A stretch of DNA of 64,000 bases from Nocardia yamanashiensis NBRC 100130 (GTDB lineage Bacteria > Actinomycetota > Actinomycetes > Mycobacteriales > Mycobacteriaceae), in the NCBI RefSeq assembly GCF_001613325.1, contig NZ_BDCD01000014.1, positions 310,001 to 374,000 of the forward strand, in the 5' to 3' direction. Position numbers and translations under genes: made by a program. Position 1 is the first letter of the stretch; each line of letters begins with the position of its first letter. Positions 36,289 to 43,829 of the stretch are shown piece after piece. The notes below the pieces were generated by a model that saw nothing but the letters and a program-made list of their open reading frames with translations, was not told the DNA's origin and ran no database searches.

Positions 36289-36427
36289 GAGTCCTGGTGC
36301 GCAGGTGGGGGATACTTCACTGTTAATCAACCGGTCGCGGGTTCGAATCCCGCAGGGGGCTCTGCTTCCGTAGCTCAGCTGGTAGAGCAGTTGGCAAAAT
36401 TCCCTCACCGACTATTTCTCAGGACTC
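36289..36427 (+). ncRNA. YrlA-like Y RNA with permuted tRNA-like module
   Basis: Outer stem GAGTCCT (36289-36295) pairs with AGGACTC (36421-36427); an internal loop GGTGCGCA / GACTATTTCTC follows; then GGTGGGGGA (36304-36312) pairs with TCCCTCACC (36401-36409, one wobble). Inside, tRNA-like elements come in permuted order: anticodon-stem strand TCAAC (36327-36331), T arm GCGGG-TTCGAAT-CCCGC (36337-36353), acceptor-like GGGGGC closed by TCT onto GCTTCC (36355-36369), TA, D arm GCTC-AGCTGGTA-GAGC (36373-36388), then GTTGG (36390-36394) pairing back to TCAAC. This is the architecture described for bacterial YrlA-type Y RNAs, which are encoded beside rsr genes. It is not a normal tRNA because the 3' half precedes the 5' half. 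Confidence 0.85.
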
Positions 36428-36483
36428 CCGCGAACGCTCCGGCCATGTGCTCTCTCGCTACGAAAAACAAAGGGGGGACTGCC

Positions 36484-38049
36484 ATGGCGAAGTTCAATAC
36501 CAGCGGCGTCCGCGCGGTCGCGCAGGGGCCGATCCGGACCGATTCCAGCGCGACCGGCGCCACGCACGAGGGCGGGGCCGGTTACGCACGGGACGCGAAG
36601 TCCGAACTTTTTCTGCTCGCCGTCACGAACATGGTTGGCGAGAACACCTTCTACGAGGCTGCGGGACAGCGTGATTCGCGGTTCGTGGCGCTCGTTCGCG
36701 AGGTCGCGCCGACCGATCTCGAGTGGCTGACCCGGTTCGCGCGCTGGCTGCGGCTGGAGGCGAACATGCGGTCGGCAGCGCTGGTGCTGGCCGCCGAGGC
36801 CGCGAAGGCGAGTGTCGAGGCCGGGCAGGCCGGGAGCCGCGGCATCGTGAACACGGTGCTGCAGCGTGCCGACGAGCCCGGGGAGTTCCTTTCCTATTGG
36901 ATCGGGCGCTACGGCAAGCAGCTGCCGAAGCCGGTGAAGCGCGGTGTCGCCGATGCGGCCGCGCGGTTGTACAACGAGAAGTCGTATCTCAAGTGGGACA
37001 GCGATTCTCGTGGTGTGCGGTTCGCCGACGTCATTCAGCTGACGCATGCGCAGCCGCGGAGCGATCGGCAGTCGGCGTTGTTCAAGCATGCGATCGAGCA
37101 GCGTATCGGTGTGGCCGAGGGTGTCCCGGAGTCACTGAAGGTGCTGCGGGCCAACGCATCTCTGCGGGCGCACGACGCGGAGACGATCCGTGGCATGGCT
37201 CGCTCCGATGAGCTCGCCGCGCATCTCTCGACGGCGGGCGTCACCTGGGAGGCGATCCCGTCGCTGGTGAACGGCCGCTGGACCAAGGAACTCTGGGAGT
37301 CGATCATCCCGTCCATGGGATACGCCGCCCTGCTGCGGAATCTGCGCAACTTCGACCAGGCGGGCGTCGGGGACGAGGCCGCGGCGAAAGTCGCCGCGCG
37401 CCTGGCGGATCCGGAGCAGGTCGCCACGTCCCGGCAATTGCCGATGCGATTCCTGTCGGCCTACCGGGCGGCGCCGTCACTGCGCTGGAGCTACCCGCTC
37501 GAGCAGGCGCTGGACGCCGCGGTCGCCGCCATCCCGGAACTCGCTGGGCGCACCCTGATCCTGGTGGACACCTCCGGTTCGATGCGCACGGGGTTCTCCA
37601 AGGATGGCACGCTGAAGCGCTGGGATGCGGCCGTGGTGTTCGGGCTCGCGCTGGCACGCCGCTGCGCGCATGCCGATCTGATCTCCTACTCCAACCACAC
37701 GCTGCGCTTTCCGCTGCAGCCCGGCGAGTCCCTGCTGCGGGCGGTCGGCCGGTGGCAGAGCGACGGCTTCTTCATCGGCGGCGGGACCTCGACCGCACGG
37801 TCGGTGCGGGATACGTTCGACCGGCACGACCGAGTCATCGTTCTCACCGACGAGCAGACGGCCGTCGGCGGCGACCCGGGTTCGGCCGTTCCGGCGTCCG
37901 TGCCGCTGTACACCTGGAATCTGGCCGGCTACCAGCACGGTCACGGGGCCGGCGGGGCGAACCGCCACACCTTCGGTGGATTGAGCGACAAGGGATTCGA
38001 CCTGATTCCGCTGCTCGAACGCGGGCGCGATACCGGCTGGCCCTTCTAG
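36484..38049 (+). CDS. rsr: Ro60 ortholog (Rsr), TROVE-domain RNA-binding protein
   Basis: Ring-shaped RNA-binding protein (521 aa). The TROVE/HEAT-repeat domain covers roughly residues 40-340 (for example SELFLLAVTNMVGENTFYE and WLTRFARWLRLEANMRSAAL). A von Willebrand A domain follows with the MIDAS motif DTSGSM at residues 362-367, GGGTSTARSV, and VIVLTDEQT. Rsr proteins bind Y RNAs and misfolded RNAs and in some bacteria tether the exonuclease PNPase. AAAGGGGGGA lies ahead of the ATG at 36484; upstream ATGs in frame would run into the Y RNA. No rtcB or other RNA-repair gene is adjacent. Confidence 0.96.
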   Translation: MAKFNTSGVRAVAQGPIRTDSSATGATHEGGAGYARDAKSELFLLAVTNMVGENTFYEAAGQRDSRFVALVREVAPTDLEWLTRFARWLRLEANMRSAALVLAAEAAKASVEAGQAGSRGIVNTVLQRADEPGEFLSYWIGRYGKQLPKPVKRGVADAAARLYNEKSYLKWDSDSRGVRFADVIQLTHAQPRSDRQSALFKHAIEQRIGVAEGVPESLKVLRANASLRAHDAETIRGMARSDELAAHLSTAGVTWEAIPSLVNGRWTKELWESIIPSMGYAALLRNLRNFDQAGVGDEAAAKVAARLADPEQVATSRQLPMRFLSAYRAAPSLRWSYPLEQALDAAVAAIPELAGRTLILVDTSGSMRTGFSKDGTLKRWDAAVVFGLALARRCAHADLISYSNHTLRFPLQPGESLLRAVGRWQSDGFFIGGGTSTARSVRDTFDRHDRVIVLTDEQTAVGGDPGSAVPASVPLYTWNLAGYQHGHGAGGANRHTFGGLSDKGFDLIPLLERGRDTGWPF

Positions 38050-38084
38050 CCGGGCTGCCGAAGCGGCCGGGTAGGTTCGGATGC

Positions 38085-38561
38085 ATGGCAGATCGTGCCG
38101 CGGGATCACAGGAGCCCGCCCTCCGGATCCGGGACTATCGCGCCGCGGACAAGGCGTATTGCCTTCGACTGATCGAAGGCAATACGCCCGAGTTCTTCGC
38201 GCCGGACGAGATCGCGGAGTTCGCCGCCTTCCTCGAGGATCCACGGTGCGCCTATTACGTCGTCGAGGCTGGCGGCGAGGTCGTCGGCTGCGGTGGCTGG
38301 GTGGTGCGGGCCGACGGGAGCGCCTCGCTGTGCTGGGGCATGGTCGAACGGTCCCGCCATCGCTCGGGCATCGGGTCGTACCTGTTCCGGGAACGGCTGC
38401 GCCGGATTCGCGCGGACGGCACTGCCTCGCACCTCTTGCTCGTGACCAGCCAGCATTCCCGGCCGTTTTTCGAGCGCATGGGATTTCAGGCGACCGGTGT
38501 CGAACCGGACGGGTTCGCGGCAGGACTCGACTCGGTGAACATGAGGCTCGAGCTGCGATAG
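38085..38561 (+). CDS. GNAT-family N-acetyltransferase
   Basis: Small acetyl-CoA-dependent acyltransferase (158 aa). The start ALRIRDYRAADKAYCLRLIE is typical of the fold, and the acetyl-CoA-binding motif A is RSRHRSGIGSYLFRERLRR (RxxGIG form). The last strand FFERMGFQATGVEPDGFA completes the domain. Acceptor unknown. It follows rsr by 35 bp on the same strand and may be cotranscribed with it. Confidence 0.88.
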   Translation: MADRAAGSQEPALRIRDYRAADKAYCLRLIEGNTPEFFAPDEIAEFAAFLEDPRCAYYVVEAGGEVVGCGGWVVRADGSASLCWGMVERSRHRSGIGSYLFRERLRRIRADGTASHLLLVTSQHSRPFFERMGFQATGVEPDGFAAGLDSVNMRLELR

Positions 38562-38575
38562 CGCCACGAACGGCA

Positions 38576-38607
38576 CCGTGCCCGGCCCTCGAGGGGACCG
38601 GGCACGG
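38576..38607. terminator. Hairpin terminator between convergent genes
   Basis: CCGTGCCCGG (38576-38585) pairs perfectly with CCGGGCACGG (38598-38607) around a 12-base loop that itself contains CCCTCGAGGG. It lies between the acetyltransferase stop and the rsmB stop and can serve both. Confidence 0.8.
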
Positions 38608-38626
38608 GCCGGTATCTCCGCCTTGG

Positions 38627-40915
38627 TTATTCGGCTTCGAGGGGCTTGCGCAGGGCCGCCAGGAACATGGCGTCGGTGCCGTGGCGGTGCGGCCAGAGTT
38701 GGGCGCCGGGGCCGTCGCCGAGGTCGGGGACGCCGGGGACCAGGTCGCGGGTGTCGAGTTGTTCGGCGCCGGTGCGGCGGACCATGTCGGCTACCACCGA
38801 GACGGTTTCCGGGAGGTGCGGGGAGCAGGTCGAGTAGACGACCACGCCGCCGGGGCGGACCAGATTCCATGCGGCATCGAGCAATTCGCGCTGCAGGGTG
38901 ACCAGGTCGCGGACGTCGGAGGGCTGGCGGCGCCAGCGGGCTTCCGGGCGGCGGCGCAGGGCGCCCAGGCCGGTGCAGGGGGCGTCGACCAGGATGCGGT
39001 CGAAGCCGGGGGGCAGGCCGCTGTCGCGGCCGTCGGTGACGTGCACGTCGACCGGCATGCCTTTGGTGGCCTGGCGCACCAGGTCCGCGCGGTGCTCGGC
39101 CGGTTCGATGGCGTCCACGTGGAAGCCGTCGATATCGGCTAGCGAACCCAGCAGGGCCGTCTTGCCGCCGGGGCCGGCGCACAGGTCGAGCCAGCGGCCG
39201 CCGTCCGCGCCTTGCAGGGGTGCGCGCGTAACGGCCAGTGCGACAAGCTGACTGCCTTCGTCCTGAACGGCCGCCATGCCTTCCCGCACCGGTTCCAGCT
39301 TGCCCGGGTCGCCGCCGTCGAGATACACCGCGTACGGCGACCAGCGGCCTTCCTCGCCACCGGTCACCAGAGCGAGTTCCTCGGCGCTGATCTCACCGGG
39401 CCGCGCCACCAGATGCACCGCGGGCCGCGCGTCATCGGCCTCGAGCACGTCCTTCAACTCCGCGGCCCGCTCCCCCAGCGCATCCGCGAACGCTTGCGCG
39501 ATCCACTCCGGATGCGCGTATTCGAACGCCAAGTGCCCCAAGGGATCCCGCGGCGCGAGCTGTTCGACCCATTCCGCTTCGGTCTTCTCCGAGACGCGCC
39601 GCAGGACCGCGTTCACGAACCCGGCCTTGCCCACGCCCGCTTCGGCCCGGACCAACGCCACCGAGGTGTCGACGGCCGCGTGCGCTCCGATCCGCGTCCG
39701 CAGCAGCTGGTATGTGCCCAGTCGCAACACATCCAGCAGGTTCCCGTCGATCTCCGCGACCGGCCGTCCCGCCCCCGCCTCGATCACCGCATCCAGCAGG
39801 CCTTGCGACCGGCAAGCCCCATAGGTCAACTCGGTGGCCAGCGCCGCATCCCGCCCACTGATCCGTCGCTCCCGCAGCAACCCCGGTAGCACGAGATTCG
39901 CATACGCGTCCCGCTCCCGCACCGCCCGCAGCACATCCCGCGCCACGGTCCGCACCGGATCGCCGCCCTGCTCCTGCTGCCGAGCCCCGCCGGTCCCCCG
40001 GCCACCCTGCTTTCCTCCGGCGCCGCGAGGCTCATCGCTGCCCCGCCGATCCCCACGCGAAACGAACCCTTGCCGGTCATCACGATCGCGGCCGCCCCGT
40101 CCAGTACCCACGGCACCGGCCTTCCGGTCCCCGCCACGCGCCCCGAACCCCTTGCGGGCATCAGGATTCCGGTCATTACCGGTCGCTTCACGGTCGCCAC
40201 CGCGACCGCCACGCTGGTCGTTACCGCGGCCGCCACGCTGGTCGACACCGGAATCGCCGCGGTCGAAACCCCCACGCCCGCCGGACTGTTCGTCCCGGTC
40301 ACGGCGACCCCAGTTCCCGTCCCCGCGACGGTCCGAGCCGCCACCGGCGCCTGGCCGGTCGCCACTGCGCCGAGCTTCGGACCGCCCGAAACCCCCGCCG
40401 GACCGATTGCCCTCGCGGGGCGCATATCCCCCACGATCCCCACCACCGCGCCGATCGTCGGCCGAGCCGCCGAAGCCTCCACGATTCCCGGAGTTTCGCT
40501 CACCGGAACCAGAGCCGGCGAAGTCACGGCCGCCACGAGATGCGAAGTCGCCGCGGTCATCACCGCGCGGCGCGGAGCCGCGGCGGTCATCACCGCGCGG
40601 CGCGGAGCCCCGGCGGTCGTCACCACGCTGTGCGGAACCCCGGCGATCATCACCGCCTGCCGCGAAGCCACGACGATCGTCGCCGCGCGCACCAGACTCA
40701 CGCCGATCATCACCACGCGGCGCGAAACCGCGGCGGTCGTCACCACGCGGTGCGGAGCTGCGGCGGTCGGTATCGCGGGCGATGGGGTCGCCCTTGCTGG
40801 TCGCGGCGGCGGGGCGGACGCCGCCGAAGCCCTTGCGGGGGCGGGGGTTCGGGGTGTCGCCGGTGTTGTTCCGGTGGTCGGCCGGATCCGTGGGCTCACG
40901 TCGATCTTGGGTCAC
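38627..40915 (-). CDS. rsmB: 16S rRNA m5C967 methyltransferase RsmB with long RGD-rich N-terminus
   Basis: 762-aa protein, far longer than the usual 430-470. The C-terminal part is RsmB: a NusB-like RNA-binding domain (from about residue 325, DPVRTVARDVLRAVRERDAY) and a SAM domain with WLDLCAGPGGKTALL, motif IV DAPCTGLGALRRRPEA, and the catalytic Cys in YSTCSPH. The first 320 residues are Arg/Gly/Asp-rich low-complexity sequence, including seven 10-residue repeats RGDDRRGxxx at residues 57-126, probably an RNA-binding disordered tail. The GTG start has GGAAAGG upstream. It follows fmt by 234 bp. Confidence 0.95.
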   Translation of the reverse strand: MTQDRREPTDPADHRNNTGDTPNPRPRKGFGGVRPAAATSKGDPIARDTDRRSSAPRGDDRRGFAPRGDDRRESGARGDDRRGFAAGGDDRRGSAQRGDDRRGSAPRGDDRRGSAPRGDDRGDFASRGGRDFAGSGSGERNSGNRGGFGGSADDRRGGGDRGGYAPREGNRSGGGFGRSEARRSGDRPGAGGGSDRRGDGNWGRRDRDEQSGGRGGFDRGDSGVDQRGGRGNDQRGGRGGDREATGNDRNPDARKGFGARGGDRKAGAVGTGRGGRDRDDRQGFVSRGDRRGSDEPRGAGGKQGGRGTGGARQQEQGGDPVRTVARDVLRAVRERDAYANLVLPGLLRERRISGRDAALATELTYGACRSQGLLDAVIEAGAGRPVAEIDGNLLDVLRLGTYQLLRTRIGAHAAVDTSVALVRAEAGVGKAGFVNAVLRRVSEKTEAEWVEQLAPRDPLGHLAFEYAHPEWIAQAFADALGERAAELKDVLEADDARPAVHLVARPGEISAEELALVTGGEEGRWSPYAVYLDGGDPGKLEPVREGMAAVQDEGSQLVALAVTRAPLQGADGGRWLDLCAGPGGKTALLGSLADIDGFHVDAIEPAEHRADLVRQATKGMPVDVHVTDGRDSGLPPGFDRILVDAPCTGLGALRRRPEARWRRQPSDVRDLVTLQRELLDAAWNLVRPGGVVVYSTCSPHLPETVSVVADMVRRTGAEQLDTRDLVPGVPDLGDGPGAQLWPHRHGTDAMFLAALRKPLEAE
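40538..40747 (-). repeat. Seven 30-bp coding repeats in rsmB
   Basis: The DNA encodes seven consecutive 10-residue units of the form RGDDRRGFAP (with variants RGDDRRESGA, GGDDRRGSAQ and RGDDRGDFAS). The repeats diverge at third positions, so they are an established feature rather than a fresh expansion. They lie wholly within the rsmB reading frame. Confidence 0.9.
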
Positions 40916-41092
40916 CGCAGCGCCTTTCCACTCGGGGCGGCCGCCTGGCGGCTCGCTCGATCACGGGATTCGTCCTCGCGGCGGGAACCGCCGGAGGGGG
41001 TGCGGCGCGGTTCTCCGCGGGTGCGCCCGGTGAGATCACCGAGCGCCGCGCGGCCGCCGATACGTCGCTGGTCAATTGGTTGCCCCCGGTCG

Positions 41093-41162
41093 GGGCGGCT
41101 CACTCGAACACCACGACTGATCGTCGGTGGGTTTCGAGTTCCGGGCGGTTCACTCGAACACC
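41093..41162 (-). repeat. 50-bp-spaced direct repeat spanning the fmt stop
   Basis: A 20-bp sequence containing CACTCGAACACC occurs at 41143-41162 (covering the fmt stop codon and last residues VFE) and again at 41093-41112, with one mismatch. The second copy would encode another VVFE-stop. It suggests a small duplication at the 3' end of fmt. The rest of the 234-bp fmt-rsmB gap shows no gene. Confidence 0.7.
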
Positions 41163-42073
41163 GCGCCCGGTTGCAGGCGGGCGCCGCGCGCCCAGTCGAG
41201 GGCGGGCATCATGCGTTTGCCGGGGGGCTGGACTTCGGTGAGGCGGACCGCGGTGGTGGCGGTGCCGAGGTAGACGCCGGTTTTGCGGACGTCGACGGTG
41301 CCGGTGGGGAGGGTTTCCTCGAGCATTTCGACGGGGGCGAGTTTGAGGCGTTTGCCGTCGAATTCGGTCCAGGCGCCGGGGGCGGGGGTGACGGCGCGGA
41401 TGCGGCGCGAGATGGCGAGGGCGGGCTGGTCCCAGCGGATGTGGGCGGCCTCGACCTCCACCTTGGGGGCGTAGGAGATGCCTTCGGTGGATTGCGGGAC
41501 CGCTTGCAGCGCACCGGCTTCGATACCGTCGAGGGTGGATTCGAGCAGGACCGCGCCGCTGTGGGCGAGGCGATCCAGCAGGACGCCCGCGGTGTCGGTG
41601 ACCTTGATGGTCTCGGTCATGGTGCCGTAGACGGGGCCGGTGTCGAGGCCCTTCTCGATCAGGAAGGTCGCCGCCCCGGTGATCTCGTCACCGGCGAGGA
41701 TGGCCGACTGCACGGGGGCCGCGCCGCGCCAGGCGGGCAGCAGCGAGAAGTGCAGGTTGATCCAGCCGTGCTTCGGAATCGCCAGCACCGATTCGGGCAG
41801 CAGCGCGCCGTAGGCGACCACCGGGCAGCAGTCGGGCGCCAATTCGGTGAGCTGGGCGATGAATTCGGGCTCCGACGGCCGGCGCGGGGTGAGCACGGGG
41901 ATACCGTGCTCGTCCGCCAGCAGGCCGATCGGCGACCGGGTCACCTTGCGGCCCCGCCCGGAGACCGCATCCGGCCGGGTCACCACGGCGACCACATCGT
42001 GATTGGCGGATTCGATGAGCCGCCGCAGCGAGGGCACCGCCGGTTCGGGCGTGCCCGCGAAAACCAGACGCAT
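41150..42073 (-). CDS. fmt: Methionyl-tRNA formyltransferase
   Basis: Formylates initiator Met-tRNA using 10-formyl-tetrahydrofolate (307 aa). The N-terminal MRLVFAGTPEPAVPSL is canonical, and the catalytic region HGWINLHFSLLPAWRGAAPV with ILAGDEITGAATF contains the conserved Asn, His and Asp. It overlaps the def stop by one base (TGATG). The last half of the gene has a markedly C-rich sense strand. Confidence 0.98.
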   Translation of the reverse strand: MRLVFAGTPEPAVPSLRRLIESANHDVVAVVTRPDAVSGRGRKVTRSPIGLLADEHGIPVLTPRRPSEPEFIAQLTELAPDCCPVVAYGALLPESVLAIPKHGWINLHFSLLPAWRGAAPVQSAILAGDEITGAATFLIEKGLDTGPVYGTMTETIKVTDTAGVLLDRLAHSGAVLLESTLDGIEAGALQAVPQSTEGISYAPKVEVEAAHIRWDQPALAISRRIRAVTPAPGAWTEFDGKRLKLAPVEMLEETLPTGTVDVRKTGVYLGTATTAVRLTEVQPPGKRMMPALDWARGARLQPGAVFE

Positions 42074-42639
42074 CAGCGACCCCGTTCCTGCGCCGCGGCC
42101 TTGCGCCGGCCACTGATCTCGGAGGCGGGCAGCGTGGTGACTCCCGCGGTGAACCAGGAGGATTCACGCAGCGTCCGCATCGCCTCCTTGCGGGTGGCCG
42201 GATCGAGCCGCTGCAGGAACAGGATCCCGTCCAGGTGATCGGTCTCGTGCTGCACGCAGCGCGCCAGCAGCCCCTCGGCCCGGAACTCGACCGGCTTGCC
42301 GTCCACGTCCACGCCGCGCGCGAGCACCGCGTTCGGCCGCGTAACGTCCTCGCGCACACCGGGAATCGACAGGCAGCCCTCCGGCCCGGTCTGGGTCTCC
42401 TCCCCCAGCACCTCGAACACCGGATTCACCAGATGCCCGGCCGCGTCCCCGGTGTCGTACACGAACACCCGTAGCCCGACCCCGATCTGCGGCGCCGCCA
42501 TCCCGACCCCACCGGTCTCGTACATGGTGTCGGTGAGGTCGGCTACCAGCTGGCGCACCTCCTTGTCGAAGGTCTCGACCTCCGCCGCGCGAGCGCGCAG
42601 GATCGGATCGCCGAACAGGCGGACAGGCTGGATGGTCAC
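42073..42639 (-). CDS. def: Peptide deformylase
   Basis: Metalloenzyme removing N-formyl from nascent proteins (188 aa). All three signature motifs are present: GVGMAAPQIG, EGCLSIPG with the metal-ligand Cys, and QHETDHLDG with the metal-ligand histidines and catalytic Glu. The GTG start has GGGAG upstream. It is the first gene of def-fmt-rsmB. Confidence 0.98.
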   Translation of the reverse strand: MTIQPVRLFGDPILRARAAEVETFDKEVRQLVADLTDTMYETGGVGMAAPQIGVGLRVFVYDTGDAAGHLVNPVFEVLGEETQTGPEGCLSIPGVREDVTRPNAVLARGVDVDGKPVEFRAEGLLARCVQHETDHLDGILFLQRLDPATRKEAMRTLRESSWFTAGVTTLPASEISGRRKAAAQERGR

Positions 42640-42703
42640 GGGCGACTCCCGGTCATGAATGAATACGGTCGTCTCATTTTACGGACATCGCGGGCCGCGC
42701 CGA

Positions 42704-43735
42704 TCAGGAGTGCGCGGCTTCCACCACTTCTTTGATGCCGGTGCCGAGCTGCACGGGCGTGCAGACCGGGGCCACCGCGTGCTCCGGATCGAGGGTGTTG
42801 ACGACGGTCCGCAGCACGAACGGGTCGTAGACCATGTGGAAATGACCGGTCAGATCGTCCGGGCAGAGATTCTGCAGCACCAGATTGGTCGCCCCCGCGC
42901 CCTTGAGCGCGATGTTGTCGAACGGCTGGATCATCTCGTCCACCCGGCTGCCGAGCGTGGTGTAACGCACACCCGGCACGGTGTCGCCGCCGGCGTTCAG
43001 CGCCTTGATGTAGGGCGAATCGGCGGCCTGCTGGATGGCGGCGGTCGAGGTCGCGATCTCCACGACGGTGAAGATGAACGGCGCCGCGTAGGCCACCGGC
43101 ACCAGGCCGTACATGACGCCGCCGTAGCTGGGCGAGGCCACGCCGACCCATTGGCCGACCTTGGGCGCGCCGCCCAGTTTGTTGATCCAGTAGCGAGTCA
43201 CGCTGGCGCCCTGGGAGAAACCGACGATATCGACCTGCGCCGCGCCGGTAGCGGCGAGCACCTGGTCGACGAACTCGCCGACCTGAGCCGAACTGGCCCA
43301 GATGTCCTCGGTGCCGTAGCTGGTCTTACCGGCCTTGCCGCCGTAGTTGAGGGCGAAGACGCAGAAGCCGGCGTCCTTCAGTTGCGGGCTGAGTGCCGCC
43401 CAGTCGGAATAGGCCGAGGAGTCGGTGCCGTGCGCCAGCACGACCGGGCGCGGATGTTCGGCACTGGGCTTGCAGCCGAAGTCGTTGGCGCCCTGGGGCG
43501 CCGCGTCCGGATGGTCCTTCAGATATTTCGAGGCGCCCAGGTGATCGGTTTGCACCGGGCCCTGATGCAGTGGCACGGTGACCACCGACGCTCCGGCGAT
43601 CGCGCCCGGTTCGGCGCCCGCCGGGCCCGAACCGCTCGGTAGTGCGGCGGCCCCGATGACGGCCGCCATTGCCATAACCCCCGCCGGTGCGAACCGACGC
43701 ACTCGCGTCCGTTTCGCCCGACTCCCTTGTCCCAT
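42704..43735 (-). CDS. Secreted lipase/esterase of the alpha/beta-hydrolase fold
   Basis: 343-aa secreted hydrolase, class-2 lipase-like. The N-terminus has an RR-containing basic region (RTRVRRFAPAGV), a hydrophobic core and an AGAEP cleavage region near residue 40. The oxyanion region is PVVLAHGTDSSAYSDW, the nucleophile elbow is DIVGFSQGASVTRYW, and the late GHFHMVYDP offers the catalytic His. The start is uncertain; in-frame ATGs at 43768 and 43780 lie just upstream, and a 13-bp sequence is repeated there. Substrate unknown, probably short acyl esters or lipids. Confidence 0.88.
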   Translation of the reverse strand: MGQGSRAKRTRVRRFAPAGVMAMAAVIGAAALPSGSGPAGAEPGAIAGASVVTVPLHQGPVQTDHLGASKYLKDHPDAAPQGANDFGCKPSAEHPRPVVLAHGTDSSAYSDWAALSPQLKDAGFCVFALNYGGKAGKTSYGTEDIWASSAQVGEFVDQVLAATGAAQVDIVGFSQGASVTRYWINKLGGAPKVGQWVGVASPSYGGVMYGLVPVAYAAPFIFTVVEIATSTAAIQQAADSPYIKALNAGGDTVPGVRYTTLGSRVDEMIQPFDNIALKGAGATNLVLQNLCPDDLTGHFHMVYDPFVLRTVVNTLDPEHAVAPVCTPVQLGTGIKEVVEAAHS

Positions 43736-43829
43736 GTCACAATTCGCCACGGGGCCCTGTTGTCCCATGTCATGAATCATCCCTGGAAGTTTGCCGAATC
43801 GCCCGGCGGGGTGGCGTATTCGCGTCCCA

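Noticed and set aside
36313..36400. A split or degenerate tRNA-Asn (GTT anticodon-like CTGTTAA present)
   Set aside because: The 3' half precedes the 5' half, the acceptor strands are joined by a short loop, and outer stems enclose both; the neighbour is rsr. A Y RNA explains all of this.
40538..40747. CRISPR-like 30-bp repeats
   Set aside because: The units are contiguous without spacers, vary at third codon positions and stay in the rsmB frame.
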